Assembly: GCA_013180625.2 (NCBI GenBank)
Contig: SNVD02016072.1
Coordinates: 1 to 64,000, forward strand
Length of the DNA stretch: 64,000 nt
Source of the DNA: Boswellia sacra
Taxonomy: Eukaryota > Streptophyta > Magnoliopsida > Sapindales > Burseraceae
Direction of reading: 5' to 3'
Positions 20,954 to 29,564 of the stretch are shown piece by piece. The translations under genes were made by a program, and so were the position numbers. Each line of letters begins with the position of its first letter. The first letter of the stretch is position 1. Below the pieces are notes generated by a model that was given only the letters and a program-made list of their open reading frames with translations, was not told the origin of the DNA and did not search any database.

Positions 20954-22603
20954 TTGGTAGAATTGTTAGTAGCCACTCATCTTGTCTTAAAAAAAAAAAA
21001 TCATGCTCATGCCCAACCAAGAACATTAATGGACTCCATAAATCTTAAGAGAACTTGTGCACAATCATGCATAGTCTTCCCTCATGATGCATTATACTTC
21101 GACCATAAATCGGATTTCATTCAATTCTTACCTCACTTTCATAGACTAGATGTTGAAAACCCATTTTTGCACTTGAGAGAATTTGAAGAGTTTTGTAACG
21201 CTTATAGTGACCTAAATTGTAGCATAAATATCTTGAGATTAAAGCTTTTTCCTTTTTCTCTCAAAGATAAAGCTAAGACATGGCTACAAAATCTTAGGTC
21301 AAGATCCATTAGCTCATGGGATGAAATGCAACAACATTTTCTTAAAGAATTCTTTCCTCCCTATAGAACAAATTCTCTCAAAAATCAAAACATCAATTTC
21401 ACTCAAAAACAAGGAGAGACCTTTTACCAATGTTGGGATAGGTATAAAGCATTGCTCAATACTTGTCCTCACCATGGTTTGGAAACATGGAGACTAGTTT
21501 TAATTTTCTATGAAGGTCTAACACATCAAGCTAGGCACATGGAAGATTTAATGTGTAATGGACAATTTGAAAACAAAGACCCTGATGAAGCCATGGATTA
21601 CCTAGACTTGCTAGCAAAACGTGCCCAAAATTGGAACAATGTTGGCACCTATGAGGTACCAAGAACATCTAGTAGAGGCATTTATAACTTTAGGGAGAAT
21701 CATGATCTTCATGCTAAATTTACATCCCTAGCTAGAAAAGTCGAGAATTTAGAAATGTGGTCTATGCAAGAAATTGTCTGTCACACTTGTAATTCTAGTG
21801 ATCATCCTACGGATGATTGCCCAATTGTGTCTACCTTTAGGAAAAGTCTCCATGACCAAACCAATGTTTTAAACACTTTCCAAAGGTCAAATCCTAATCC
21901 TTACTCACAAAATTTTGGATGGAAAAATCACTTGAATTTTGATTGGAGGAATGATAATCATGCACAATCTTACGAACCTCCCTTTCAATCATATCAAAAT
22001 TTTCAAAAATCTCATGATCATGCATCTTATGAGGATTTCAAAGAAACATTAAATTCATTCATTACAAAGCAAAAGGCTTTTAATAGTCAAATTGCTCATA
22101 CTATGGCGAACTTGAATGATGCCCTTGAAAAGTTTGCATTTGCACTTAGTCCTCATGAGAAAGGTGAGTTTCCATCTCAACTAGAGCCAAACTCCATCAA
22201 TCCACATGTGAGTAATCCAAGTGGCCAACATCTAGATGAAGATTCAGTAAGTACTCTTCACGATGGTAAGGTTGAACATATTCTTAACCCTTATGAGAAA
22301 GATGATGAATCAATCTTAAAGGGTAAGGAAGAGGTTAATAAACCTACACTTAACAAGGAAGAGATCGAACCCTCATTTATGCCCTCATGTCATCATGCAA
22401 AGGAACACAACCAAAATTTTGACAATAATGAATTTTTCAAGCATGATGAATGTGAGGAAGCTAATAAGATTAACGTGGAAGACTATATCCAAAATGAGAA
22501 TTTTTCAAGTCCTTCAGAAATTGGGTTAACTAGTTCATTTGAAGTAAATATGCAACTAGTGCCTATTGCTTCTAAAGAATTTTCATTGCTTGATTTTGTA
22601 TAG
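20954..22603 (+). CDS. gag of A2 (intact frame, protease lost)
   Basis: Open frame of 549 codons ending at TAG 22601-22603. The true start may be ATG 20954 or 21029; homology with element A gag becomes clear from about 21029. It contains the Athila-type capsid region ('LKLFPFSLKDKAKTWL') and a zinc knuckle (CX2CX4HX4C near 21779-21820). A deletion joins the post-knuckle linker directly to the segment that follows protease in element A, so protease is gone. The frame is otherwise undamaged, unlike other gag copies here. Gag probably still assembles particles or packages this RNA. Confidence 0.85.
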   Translation: MVELLVATHLVLKKKNHAHAQPRTLMDSINLKRTCAQSCIVFPHDALYFDHKSDFIQFLPHFHRLDVENPFLHLREFEEFCNAYSDLNCSINILRLKLFPFSLKDKAKTWLQNLRSRSISSWDEMQQHFLKEFFPPYRTNSLKNQNINFTQKQGETFYQCWDRYKALLNTCPHHGLETWRLVLIFYEGLTHQARHMEDLMCNGQFENKDPDEAMDYLDLLAKRAQNWNNVGTYEVPRTSSRGIYNFRENHDLHAKFTSLARKVENLEMWSMQEIVCHTCNSSDHPTDDCPIVSTFRKSLHDQTNVLNTFQRSNPNPYSQNFGWKNHLNFDWRNDNHAQSYEPPFQSYQNFQKSHDHASYEDFKETLNSFITKQKAFNSQIAHTMANLNDALEKFAFALSPHEKGEFPSQLEPNSINPHVSNPSGQHLDEDSVSTLHDGKVEHILNPYEKDDESILKGKEEVNKPTLNKEEIEPSFMPSCHHAKEHNQNFDNNEFFKHDECEEANKINVEDYIQNENFSSPSEIGLTSSFEVNMQLVPIASKEFSLLDFV

Positions 22604-22867
22604 GTGAAAGAGATTAAGAGTTGGGAGCCATGTTTTGAACAAAGGCAGGAAGAAACATCCACACTCAAGAATGCATGCCTCAAGGACAAACAAATTCAAC
22701 TAGTGGAAATCTCTTCCATTCTTACAAATAAAGGAAAAAGAAAGGTACCACCTCAATGGCATATTTTTGACCGTGGTAAATTACTTTCGAAGAGATTCCT
22801 CTTTTGGCTTTTTTTACGATTGTTCAAATTTCATCCATCGGTGCCATATTTTTATTTTTATTCTTGA
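22604..22867 (+). CDS. Small ORF after the conserved TAG, hydrophobic C-terminus
   Basis: In frame with gag and opened only by the TAG at 22601; it would add 87-88 residues by readthrough. It starts like the segment at the same place in element C ('SWEPCFE' against 'FWQPCFE'), then diverges and ends in a phenylalanine/leucine-rich stretch that looks membrane-like. It probably marks the scar where pol was deleted. A separate protein is unproven. Confidence 0.35.
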   Translation: MKEIKSWEPCFEQRQEETSTLKNACLKDKQIQLVEISSILTNKGKRKVPPQWHIFDRGKLLSKRFLFWLFLRLFKFHPSVPYFYFYS

Positions 22868-23052
22868 TTTTTGCTATCATTTCTAGTTTGTTCTCATTTT
22901 ATTTTATGTGCTTTATTTGTGTGTTTGCATTTTGTTTTCCGGTCAAGTGGCGGATACGGTACTCCGTGACTTTTAAAGTCGGTTTTTCAGTTCCCTAAAA
23001 ACTGTTGCTCACCTTGCATCCATTTTCTTTTCTTCTTTCTCATTTTCTTCAC
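22868..23052 (+). other. Leader upstream of A2 CRP ORF
   Basis: T-rich stretch, then the conserved leader block ('gtcaagtggcggatacgg' from 22944) also found before the CRP ORF of element A. A2 carries a short extra insert ('acttttaaagt') in the block. Confidence 0.5.
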
Positions 23053-23613
23053 ATGGATACCATTGTCTCCAAATTGCACAAACATTTTCCCTCTCTTCCT
23101 CAAAATGATTTGCTTAAAATTTATAAAGCTCGTGCAGAAAGACTAAGGTTGTTGATGAGTAAGGGTATTCCTGCTGATTTAAGATGGTTAATTGAAGCCA
23201 AGGTTCGATTCTCTTGTGAGTTTTCATATAATCTTGTTTCCCATATGCCAGGTTTGGGAAAAAGCTCTTATGCCAAAAAGCGAAGAGCGAAAAGGTTACA
23301 AGTTTGTCCCAGATGTGCAAGATGGACTTGTAACCAGCGTTGACGCTCCTTGGGATATTTGTCTAACAATCGAGAGGATAAACTACAGTTCATCAAGAAT
23401 GGACTGAGTAAGGAGTCTTTGGATGATATCCGAATGACTCTTGAGATGCATTCTTGTGGACTTGTGCAACGTGAAATTTTTAACTTGTGGACACAATTCC
23501 GGGATGAGCAGGAACGCTATAGTCTTGGGAATCTGACTCAAAACGACCCTGTTTGCCAGTTTATAAGAAAAACTGGATGGGAAGCATATCCCCAACTCAT
23601 AGAAGGTGTTTAA
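23053..23613 (+). pseudogene. CRP of A2
   Basis: From ATG 23053 the frame runs to TAA 23611-23613 (186 residues) with one internal TGA at 23341-23343, a Cys-to-stop change at the last cysteine of the CX2CX4CX3C cluster. The basic patch AKKRRAKR precedes the cluster. One extra A near 23570 changes the C-terminus relative to the A and B copies (ending QLIEGV instead of the IPNS/IPDS form). The rest is close to element A. Confidence 0.7.
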
Positions 23614-23860
23614 GCCGTTTCTGGACGTAAAACCAGAGGAAGATGTGAGCCACAGTCACAACTACCTGTACATATGCATGAGTGCCATCATTTTTGAATT
23701 TTAATACCTCATTGCTGTCATTTTTGAATTTGTATCTTTTGTTTGACTTATGGTGTCTTATTTCATCATCTTTTGAATTTTTATGCATTATTGTCAAATT
23801 TTTCAACAAACAACCGAGCTACCTAGATAGATATCATCATTAGCATACTTTTTTGCACTC

Positions 23861-23868
23861 CATAAATA
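23861..23868 (+). promoter_or_regulatory. Candidate TATA box for A2 LOG
   Basis: CATAAATA, 50 bp before the LOG ATG and at the same spacing as in element A (14431), is followed by a pyrimidine-rich stretch. It could be an internal promoter. Confidence 0.4.
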
Positions 23869-23917
23869 TCACATCTCTTATTCTCTTCTTCACACATAGT
23901 TAGAGAGTTGCATAGAC

Positions 23918-24553
23918 ATGGAGGGAACTTCAAAACGTCGAATCCAAAGGATATGTGTATTCTGTGGATCTCGACCAGGTAAAAGTGAGGAGTTTATAGA
24001 AGTAGCAAATTATCTTGGTAGGCTACTGGCTGAAAGAAAGATTCATGTGGTTTATGGGAGAGGTAGCCTCGGGTTGATGGGTTGTGTGGCAAGAGCTGCA
24101 CGTGCAGGAGGTAGTCAAGTTTTAGGAGTTATTCCTAAAGCTTTGGCTATAGAAAGCATTGTTGGAAAAACGGTTGGGCATGAGTTACAAGTCTCCTCTA
24201 TGCATGAACGCATGGCACATATGTTCATCAATTCAGATGCCTTTATTGCTTTACCAGGTGGCTTTGGTACTTTTGAAGAAATTTTTCAAATTGCCTCTTG
24301 GGCCCAACTGAACCTCCATCAAAAACCCATAGGTTTGTTGAATGTTAACAATTTCTTTGATCCTTTAATAAGTTTTGTTGATGCAGCTGTAGAACAAAAT
24401 TTTATCCCACATTGGGCGAGACAGATCCTTGTTTCTGTCACTTCTGCTGGTGAGTTACTTGACAAATTACAAGCAGTAGATTACGAACCTGACCCAGCTA
24501 GTACTCAAATTAATTGGTCAGGAGGGCAAAACAAAAGTGCAAATTGGATCTGA
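23918..24553 (+). CDS. LOG-like: LOG-type cytokinin riboside 5'-monophosphate phosphoribohydrolase carried by A2
   Basis: Uninterrupted 211-codon frame, the only intact LOG in the window; plant LOGs are of similar length. ICVFCGS is at residues 12-18, YGRGSLGLMG at 46-55, SSMHER at 93-98 (conserved Arg 98), LPGGFGTFEE at 112-121 (PGGxGTxxE) and LLNVNNFFD at 140-148. LOG converts cytokinin nucleotides to active free bases. Oddities: Arg 48 replaces a glycine of the GGGS loop present in the A and B copies, and one missing A near 24535 changes the tail to NKSANWI instead of the LDLNLRL end of element A. It lies inside a retrotransposon and has no introns, as expected of cargo. Activity is uncertain because of the loop change. 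Confidence 0.88.
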   Translation: MEGTSKRRIQRICVFCGSRPGKSEEFIEVANYLGRLLAERKIHVVYGRGSLGLMGCVARAARAGGSQVLGVIPKALAIESIVGKTVGHELQVSSMHERMAHMFINSDAFIALPGGFGTFEEIFQIASWAQLNLHQKPIGLLNVNNFFDPLISFVDAAVEQNFIPHWARQILVSVTSAGELLDKLQAVDYEPDPASTQINWSGGQNKSANWI

Positions 24554-25868
24554 ATCTCCGTTTGTAATTTTTTTCTTGTCCTTATTTTATTTTTAGCATT
24601 TTATTTTATGAGTCTTTCAGGTCATCTCTCTTGAATAACAGAAGCTTCAGGTAATGTCTCCTATACTTTATCTCTCTACATTTAAACATTGAGGACAATG
24701 TTTCATTTGGTTGGGGGGAAGGATAGTAGACATAAGTATGTCTTTAATTTTCTTTTGCTTGCAAAAAAAAAAAAAAAAGCGAGTTATTAATTAGATTCAT
24801 AGTGCGGGTAAGGAGTTCAAATCCTCTGAGGCGCATTTGGGTCAGGAAATGGCAGAGGTAGGGAGGACCAGTTTGACCTCTTGAAAAAACATTCTAACAA
24901 TTTGCATTTTATCTGCATTTTTGAGACTTAGTTGATTTATTTAGTCTTGATTTGTGATTTTATAACAAGGGAGGTCTTATTCATTTCACTTTGAATCATT
25001 CAAATCTTTGAACTCTCACAACCTTATCATTTAATAAATTGTGTGCTTATGTGCTCATTAAGCAAGTATCTATGAATCTTTCTTCACACACACACATAAC
25101 TTGATGTATGATTGTGGGTGGCGAAATGAAATATTGCAAAATTTGAGTTCTTTTGTTTTGTTTAGGATAACAACAAAAGGAAGGGGAAAGTTTAAAAAAA
25201 ATGAAAAAATGAAAAATAAAAGCAAAAAAAAAAAAAAGAGAAAGCAATTGTGGATAAGTTTGGTCTCGTAGCCTCCTTAATTCGAGCAATTAAGCCGGAG
25301 GGGTGCCTCAACACCTAATACCCTAAGACCAACTGGTTTGGGAGCTATTGGCCCAAAGCTCGCTACATGGATTAAGGAGAAAGCTTAATTGGATTGAACA
25401 TTGCACTATCCACAAGTTTCTAAGCAAAAATAAAGCATCGGCAACCCGAGTCGTTAAGCTCGTAGGGGTCTCTTAACACCTAATGCCCTAAAGGCCAACT
25501 GGTCTGGATCATTATCCTAAGCTCGCTACATGGGTTAAAGATGCATTCTTTCAAAAAAAAAAAAGAGAAAAAAAGAAAAAAATGGATAAATGGAATGAAT
25601 ACCCATACCTACGGTTGTTAGCCTAAACAAATACTAGAACGATGTGGCTTATTTCTAATAAGCCCCATAGCGATGTGTCAAACTGAGCACAAAGAAGGTT
25701 TGTGGATATCTTGTGACTGAAGGGTACATGAGTCATTTAAAAAATCACGTTGAGAGTTTGTTAGTTGGATAAATCAAAGAGAGCCAATAATGACACCTTG
25801 GGATGTCAAATTCATAAATCACCTTCTAAAAATAAACGCTTAATTGCTAGGGACTAGCAATAAGCTAG
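24554..25868 (+). other. 3' untranslated region of A2
   Basis: Parallels the element A 3' UTR: the stem ACATTG/CAATGT at 24686-24701, a G-run after 'tttcatttgg', A tracts, and two structured blocks at about 25255-25380 and 25435-25540. It differs from A by many short indels, especially 24780-25060 and 25500-25830. No gene. Confidence 0.7.
24686..24701 (+). other. Conserved hairpin downstream of LOG
   Basis: ACATTGAGGACAATGT, a 6-bp stem with a 4-base loop. Equivalents: 30781-30796 (B1), 45579-45594 on the minus strand (B2), and a decayed form near 16914 (A). A G-rich run follows each. Likely an RNA signal of these elements. Confidence 0.6.
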
Positions 25869-25878
25869 TTGGGGGGTG
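25869..25878 (+). other. Polypurine tract of A2
   Basis: TTGGGGGGTG directly before the 3' LTR. Confidence 0.8.
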
Positions 25879-27405
25879 TGATGAACACTTAAATATGCAT
25901 GTTTAATAAGATTTTAGTTTATCATATTGCATTAATAGTGTCATTAAATTCCTCAACTTAAGCATATTTGTAGCATTTGCATCTTTGGAATTAATTCCTC
26001 TTAATTTTGGTTTTGTTACAGGTTCGGTAAAATTGGCATAACTCTCTATTTATAGATCAGAATGGTGAAATTCTTAATGTTTTGGAAAGCGGATTCAATT
26101 GTCTACAAGATTGCATTTCACAAGCATCATCAAATTCGGGCTCTTAGTGGACCAAAATTGGGCTTGAAGTGAACCCATCTACAGTCTCAGCCCAGTCTGA
26201 CCAGGCCTCAGTATTTGGACCGTATCTCTCAAAATACGTATCCAAATTATGCAAATCAATATGTTCTAGAAATATGAGAGAAATATCTACAACTTTCATG
26301 AAGACATGTGATTAAAATTCTCAAAATTTCAATGTCAAAACTGATGGTCAAATTCGGTGCCTAATGATCCCAATTGTCAAAGATATTTACAACTAATATT
26401 TGACAATTATGCCCTTGTAATTTGACAAGTTTGCCCCTGGATGTATCTATAAATAGAGGTGCCTTGTGACCCATTAGGGCATCTTGGCCTGGGCTGAAAC
26501 ATTTTGGCTTTGGCTAGGATCTTGTATTGTGTTTTGTGTGTTTATGTTATTAATGAATTTCCTTTTTCTTGCATTTTATTTTCTGTCTATTATAATGTTC
26601 TTCTAATTTCTCTTTTGCTAAGGTGAAAGGGTGAAACCCTTGATATGAGAATAAGGATTCTCTAACCCTTAATATGTGCCTAATAATCTTAATCTTATGT
26701 TGTTTATTTTATATGAGTTACATTTACTTTCTTAATCAATCTTGACACCACTCGTAAAGTAGAGGTCTTGATCCATTGTCGACAATCCTTGGCACATAAA
26801 ATGCTTGGATCCTTTCTAGATGATGTATGGTTCTTCCTTACCGACACGAATCTAGTTAGGAACCTTGATTTGTTGTAGACATATGTTGATTGGCACATTG
26901 GATGCTTGAACCCATTTACAAGAAGTGGTATAAATATTGGTAATGAAACAAATATAATTCATATAACTAAAATGGGTTAATTATCCTTATTTGAAATATC
27001 AAGGGCGGATCCCCTAACCTTATCCTTCATTGTTATTGTGTTAATTACTCTTGTAGTTTAATTATTCTATTGCTTATGAACTTTTTATTTTATTTACTAT
27101 GGTAGGTTCTACCACCTTATGAAATTGTTCTTTAATTTACTATGGTTGGTTATACCACCTATTTTCATGGATGGTTTTACCTCCTCTTGCTTTTTGTTTT
27201 ATATTTGAATGGTCGGTAATACCGCCTACATCTTACATATTTATTGATATTATCTTGTCATTTCTTTGAATTATTCATATCATATTTGCTTATCTTATAA
27301 TTTGTAACGTTAAATTCCCTTCCTCGTGGATCGACCCCGGTCTCACCGGGTTTTATTACTTCGACACTCCTATACTTGGGAGACAATCCTTTTTCGGATG
27401 TGTCA
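25879..27405 (+). repeat. 3' LTR of A2
   Basis: TGATGAACAC...GGATGTGTCA, 1527 bp, closely similar to the 5' LTR at 19256. Followed by target duplication gggcg. Confidence 0.93.
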
Positions 27406-27410
27406 GGGCG

Positions 27411-27810
27411 GATCCCCTAACCTTAGCCTTCATTGTTATTGTGTTAATTCCTCTTGTATTTTAATTATTCTATTTTTTATGAACTTTTTATTTTATTTAC
27501 TATGGTAGGTTCTACCACCTTATGAAATTGTTCTTTAATTTACTATGGTTGGTTATACCACCTATTTCCATGGATGGTTTTACCTCCTCTTGCTTTTTGT
27601 TTTATATTTGAATGGTCGGTAATACCACCTACCATCTTACATACTTGTTGATATTATCATGTCACCTCTTTGAATCATCCATATCACATTTGTTTAGCTT
27701 ATAATTTGTAACGCTTAAATTCCCTTCCTCGTGGATCGACCCCGGTCTCACCGGGTTTTATTACTTCGACACTCCTATACTTGGGAGACAATCCTTTTTC
27801 GGATGTGTCA
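27411..27810 (+). repeat. 3' LTR of element A, second part
   Basis: Continues the LTR interrupted at 19255 by A2, from 'gatcccctaacc' to GGATGTGTCA. It looks like a tandem copy of the end of the A2 LTR, but the gggcg duplication shows it is the split host LTR. It abuts the CRP coding region of element B1 without a leader. Confidence 0.9.
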
Positions 27811-28217
27811 GAAGCCAAGGTAAGATTGTTCGGTGAGCTTGATAACAATCTAGTAAAATACATGCCTGGTCTAGGAAAGAGCTACTACGCCAAGAGGCGA
27901 GGAGCAAAAAGGTTACAAGTATGTTATAAATGTGCTAGATGGAATTGTAACCAGACTTGTCGTTCATTAGGTTTTGTGTCCAGGAATAGAGAAGATAAAC
28001 TTTCATTTATTAATAATGGTTTGAGTAATGAGTCGCTGGATAATGTTTTGTTAACTCTCGAGTCACATTCTTGTGGACTTGTTCAGCGTGAATTGCTTAA
28101 TCTAGGACACAATTTCGTGATGAATTGCAGTGTTATAGTCTAGGGAATCTGACTAAAAACGACCCTGTTTGCCAGTTTATAAGAAAACTGGATGGGAAGC
28201 AAATCCCCGACTCATAG
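27811..28217 (+). pseudogene. CRP of B1, truncated
   Basis: Begins at the residues EAKVRL (about residue 48 of the full protein), directly after the A-type LTR end. It holds AKRRGAKR and the CX2CX4CX3C cluster (CYKCARWNCNQTC). A one-base loss near 28103 shifts the frame; the original frame would end at TAG 28215-28217. It agrees with A and A2 through the cluster and the NREDKLSFI segment but differs at many positions. Confidence 0.7.
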
Positions 28218-28452
28218 AAGGCGTTTCAGCCGTTACTGGACGTAAAACCAGAGGAAGATGTGAGCCACAATCACAACTACTTGTATATTTGAATGTGTGT
28301 TGTTATTATCGAATTTTATTTTATTTTTTTTCTTGTTTTGTTTGATCTGATTATCAATGTTGTTTTTGTGTTGTTGTTGTTTGTTGATTTTGTTTCTTTT
28401 AATTTCAAGTTTTCTTTTTGACAAACCATATGACTACCCCATGACATAAGCA

Positions 28453-28720
28453 CACGTGGGAGACAAGTGTGGAGGTTTTGTCAACCTCCGCCGAAAGTAT
28501 ATCTCTATTTTTCATGCTTCACGTGGGAGACAAGTGTGAAGGTTTTGTCAACCTCCGTCGAAAGTATATCTCTACTTTTCATGCTTCATGCGGGAGACAA
28601 GTGTGGCGACTTTGTCAAACCCCACCGAAAGTATATCTCCATTTTTTATGCTGCACGTGGTACACAAGTGTGGAGGTTTTGTCAAACCCCACCGAAAGCA
28701 TATCTATTTTTTTGAAATCT
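28453..28720 (+). repeat. 67-bp tandem repeat with hairpins between CRP and LOG
   Basis: Four units start at 28453, 28520, 28587 and 28654, each with 'gggagacaagtgtgg', then 'ttttgtcaa' and 'ccgaaagtatatctc'. The first unit has a perfect stem, GGAGGTT-ttgtc-AACCTCC; later units keep it partly. B2 has three matching units with the same 67-bp period. Family A lacks the array. The period is not a multiple of three, so it is not a coding repeat; a regulatory or RNA-structure role is possible. Confidence 0.85.
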
Positions 28721-28911
28721 CGGGGTGATAAATCTACATCGAGCAACCCCCATAAAAAATTATGTCCCCATGTGTCAAATTTGAGAGTTTTATGTGTGTA
28801 TATATCCATTTTGCATATTTTTAAATGTCATTTTATAACCTATCTTGCACTTGAATCGCATAATACCTAACGTGCATCATTGTCTTACACAAGTTTAGAG
28901 CACTTTTAGAA

Positions 28912-29564
28912 ATGGAGAAAACACCAATTTGGCGATTCCAAAATATATGCGTATTTTGTGGATCGCAATTTGGTAAAGATGGAGAGTTTACCACAGCAGC
29001 TCTTGATCTTGTTAGGACACTAGCTGCGAGGGGTATTAATTTGATTTATGGAGGGGGTAGTCTTGGGTTAATGGGGTGTGTGTCAACTGCTGCATCCCTT
29101 GGAGGGAGCAAAGTTCTCGGCATTATCCCTAAACCATTAGCTGTACGAGATATCGTAGGCAACACCATGGGGAAGAGAGTTACAGGTTTCTAGTATGGCA
29201 TGAGCGTATTGCACATATGGTCATTAAATCTGATGCATTTATAGCTTTATCCGGTGGTTATGGTACATTAGAGGAGATATTTCAAATCACCTCTTAGGCA
29301 CAGCTAAACATCCATCGGAAACCCATTGGTTTGTTAAATGTCAATAATTTTTTTGATGGTTTGTTGTCTTTTCTTGATCAAGCTATAAAAAAAAACTTCA
29401 TCTCACAGTCGGCAAGGCAAATCCTGGTTACATCTTCAACTGTAGGGGAGTTAATTGATAAACTACAAGAATTCGTCTATTCGCCTGATCCAAGAACGGC
29501 TCGGATAGATTGGTTTGGAGAAGGCAATAAAAGGCATAGACTGGATTTAACGCTCCATCTGTAA
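28912..29564 (+). pseudogene. LOG-type enzyme of B1
   Basis: ATG 28912; ICVFCGS, IYGGGSLGLMG (intact glycine loop) and VLGIIPK are present. Indels at about 29165-29205 break the frame before the MHER motif, the PGG motif is altered to SGG near 29252, and a Trp codon became TAG near 29296. The C-terminal part is open again from about 29331 to TAA 29562-29564 and ends LDLTLHL, comparable to the LDLNLRL tail of element A. Roughly two thirds of residues agree with the A2 protein by eye. Not functional now. Confidence 0.85.

Larger units (their letters stand above)
19256..27405 (+). mobile_element. Retrotransposon A2: pol-less, carries gag, CRP and LOG
   Basis: A complete 8150-bp insertion with two LTRs of about 1.53 kb, tRNA-Asp primer site, polypurine tract and the 5-bp target duplication gggcg (19251-19255 and 27406-27410), inside the 3' LTR of element A. 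The two LTRs are very similar, so insertion is comparatively recent. Protease, RT, RNase H and integrase are absent, yet gag and LOG are open, so it must have been mobilised in trans. Confidence 0.93.
1387..27810 (+). mobile_element. Athila-lineage Ty3/gypsy retrotransposon A carrying CRP and LOG genes
   Basis: Order: 5' LTR, tRNA-Asp primer site, gag-protease, RT, RNase H, integrase, CRP ORF, LOG ORF, long 3' UTR, polypurine tract, 3' LTR. The LTR ends (TGATGAAC...TGTCA) are fixed by the target duplications of other copies in the window. Four later insertions sit inside: a Mutator-like element, an inverted solo LTR with a local triplication, a Copia-like solo LTR and element A2. The five bases before the 5' LTR (catta) do not match those after the 3' LTR (gaagc), so the two outer ends may come from different original insertions. 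Coding regions hold stops and indels; the copy is defective. Confidence 0.9.

Noticed and set aside
22604..22867. Envelope-like gene after gag in A2
   Set aside because: Only the C-terminal end is hydrophobic, there is no signal peptide or glycoprotein layout, and it starts at the gag stop; better explained as a pol-deletion scar.
27406..27810. Apparent tandem duplication of an LTR 3' end
   Set aside because: The gggcg target duplication shows this is the second half of the element A 3' LTR split by A2.
28467..28870. Overlapping ORFs across the 67-bp repeats, on both strands
   Set aside because: The repeat period is not a multiple of three and the ORFs are repeat translations; nothing resembles a protein.
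14488..29564. LOG copies as host tandem duplicate genes
   Set aside because: Each lies between element-specific sequences (CRP and 3' UTR or polypurine tract) on the element's strand and has no introns.
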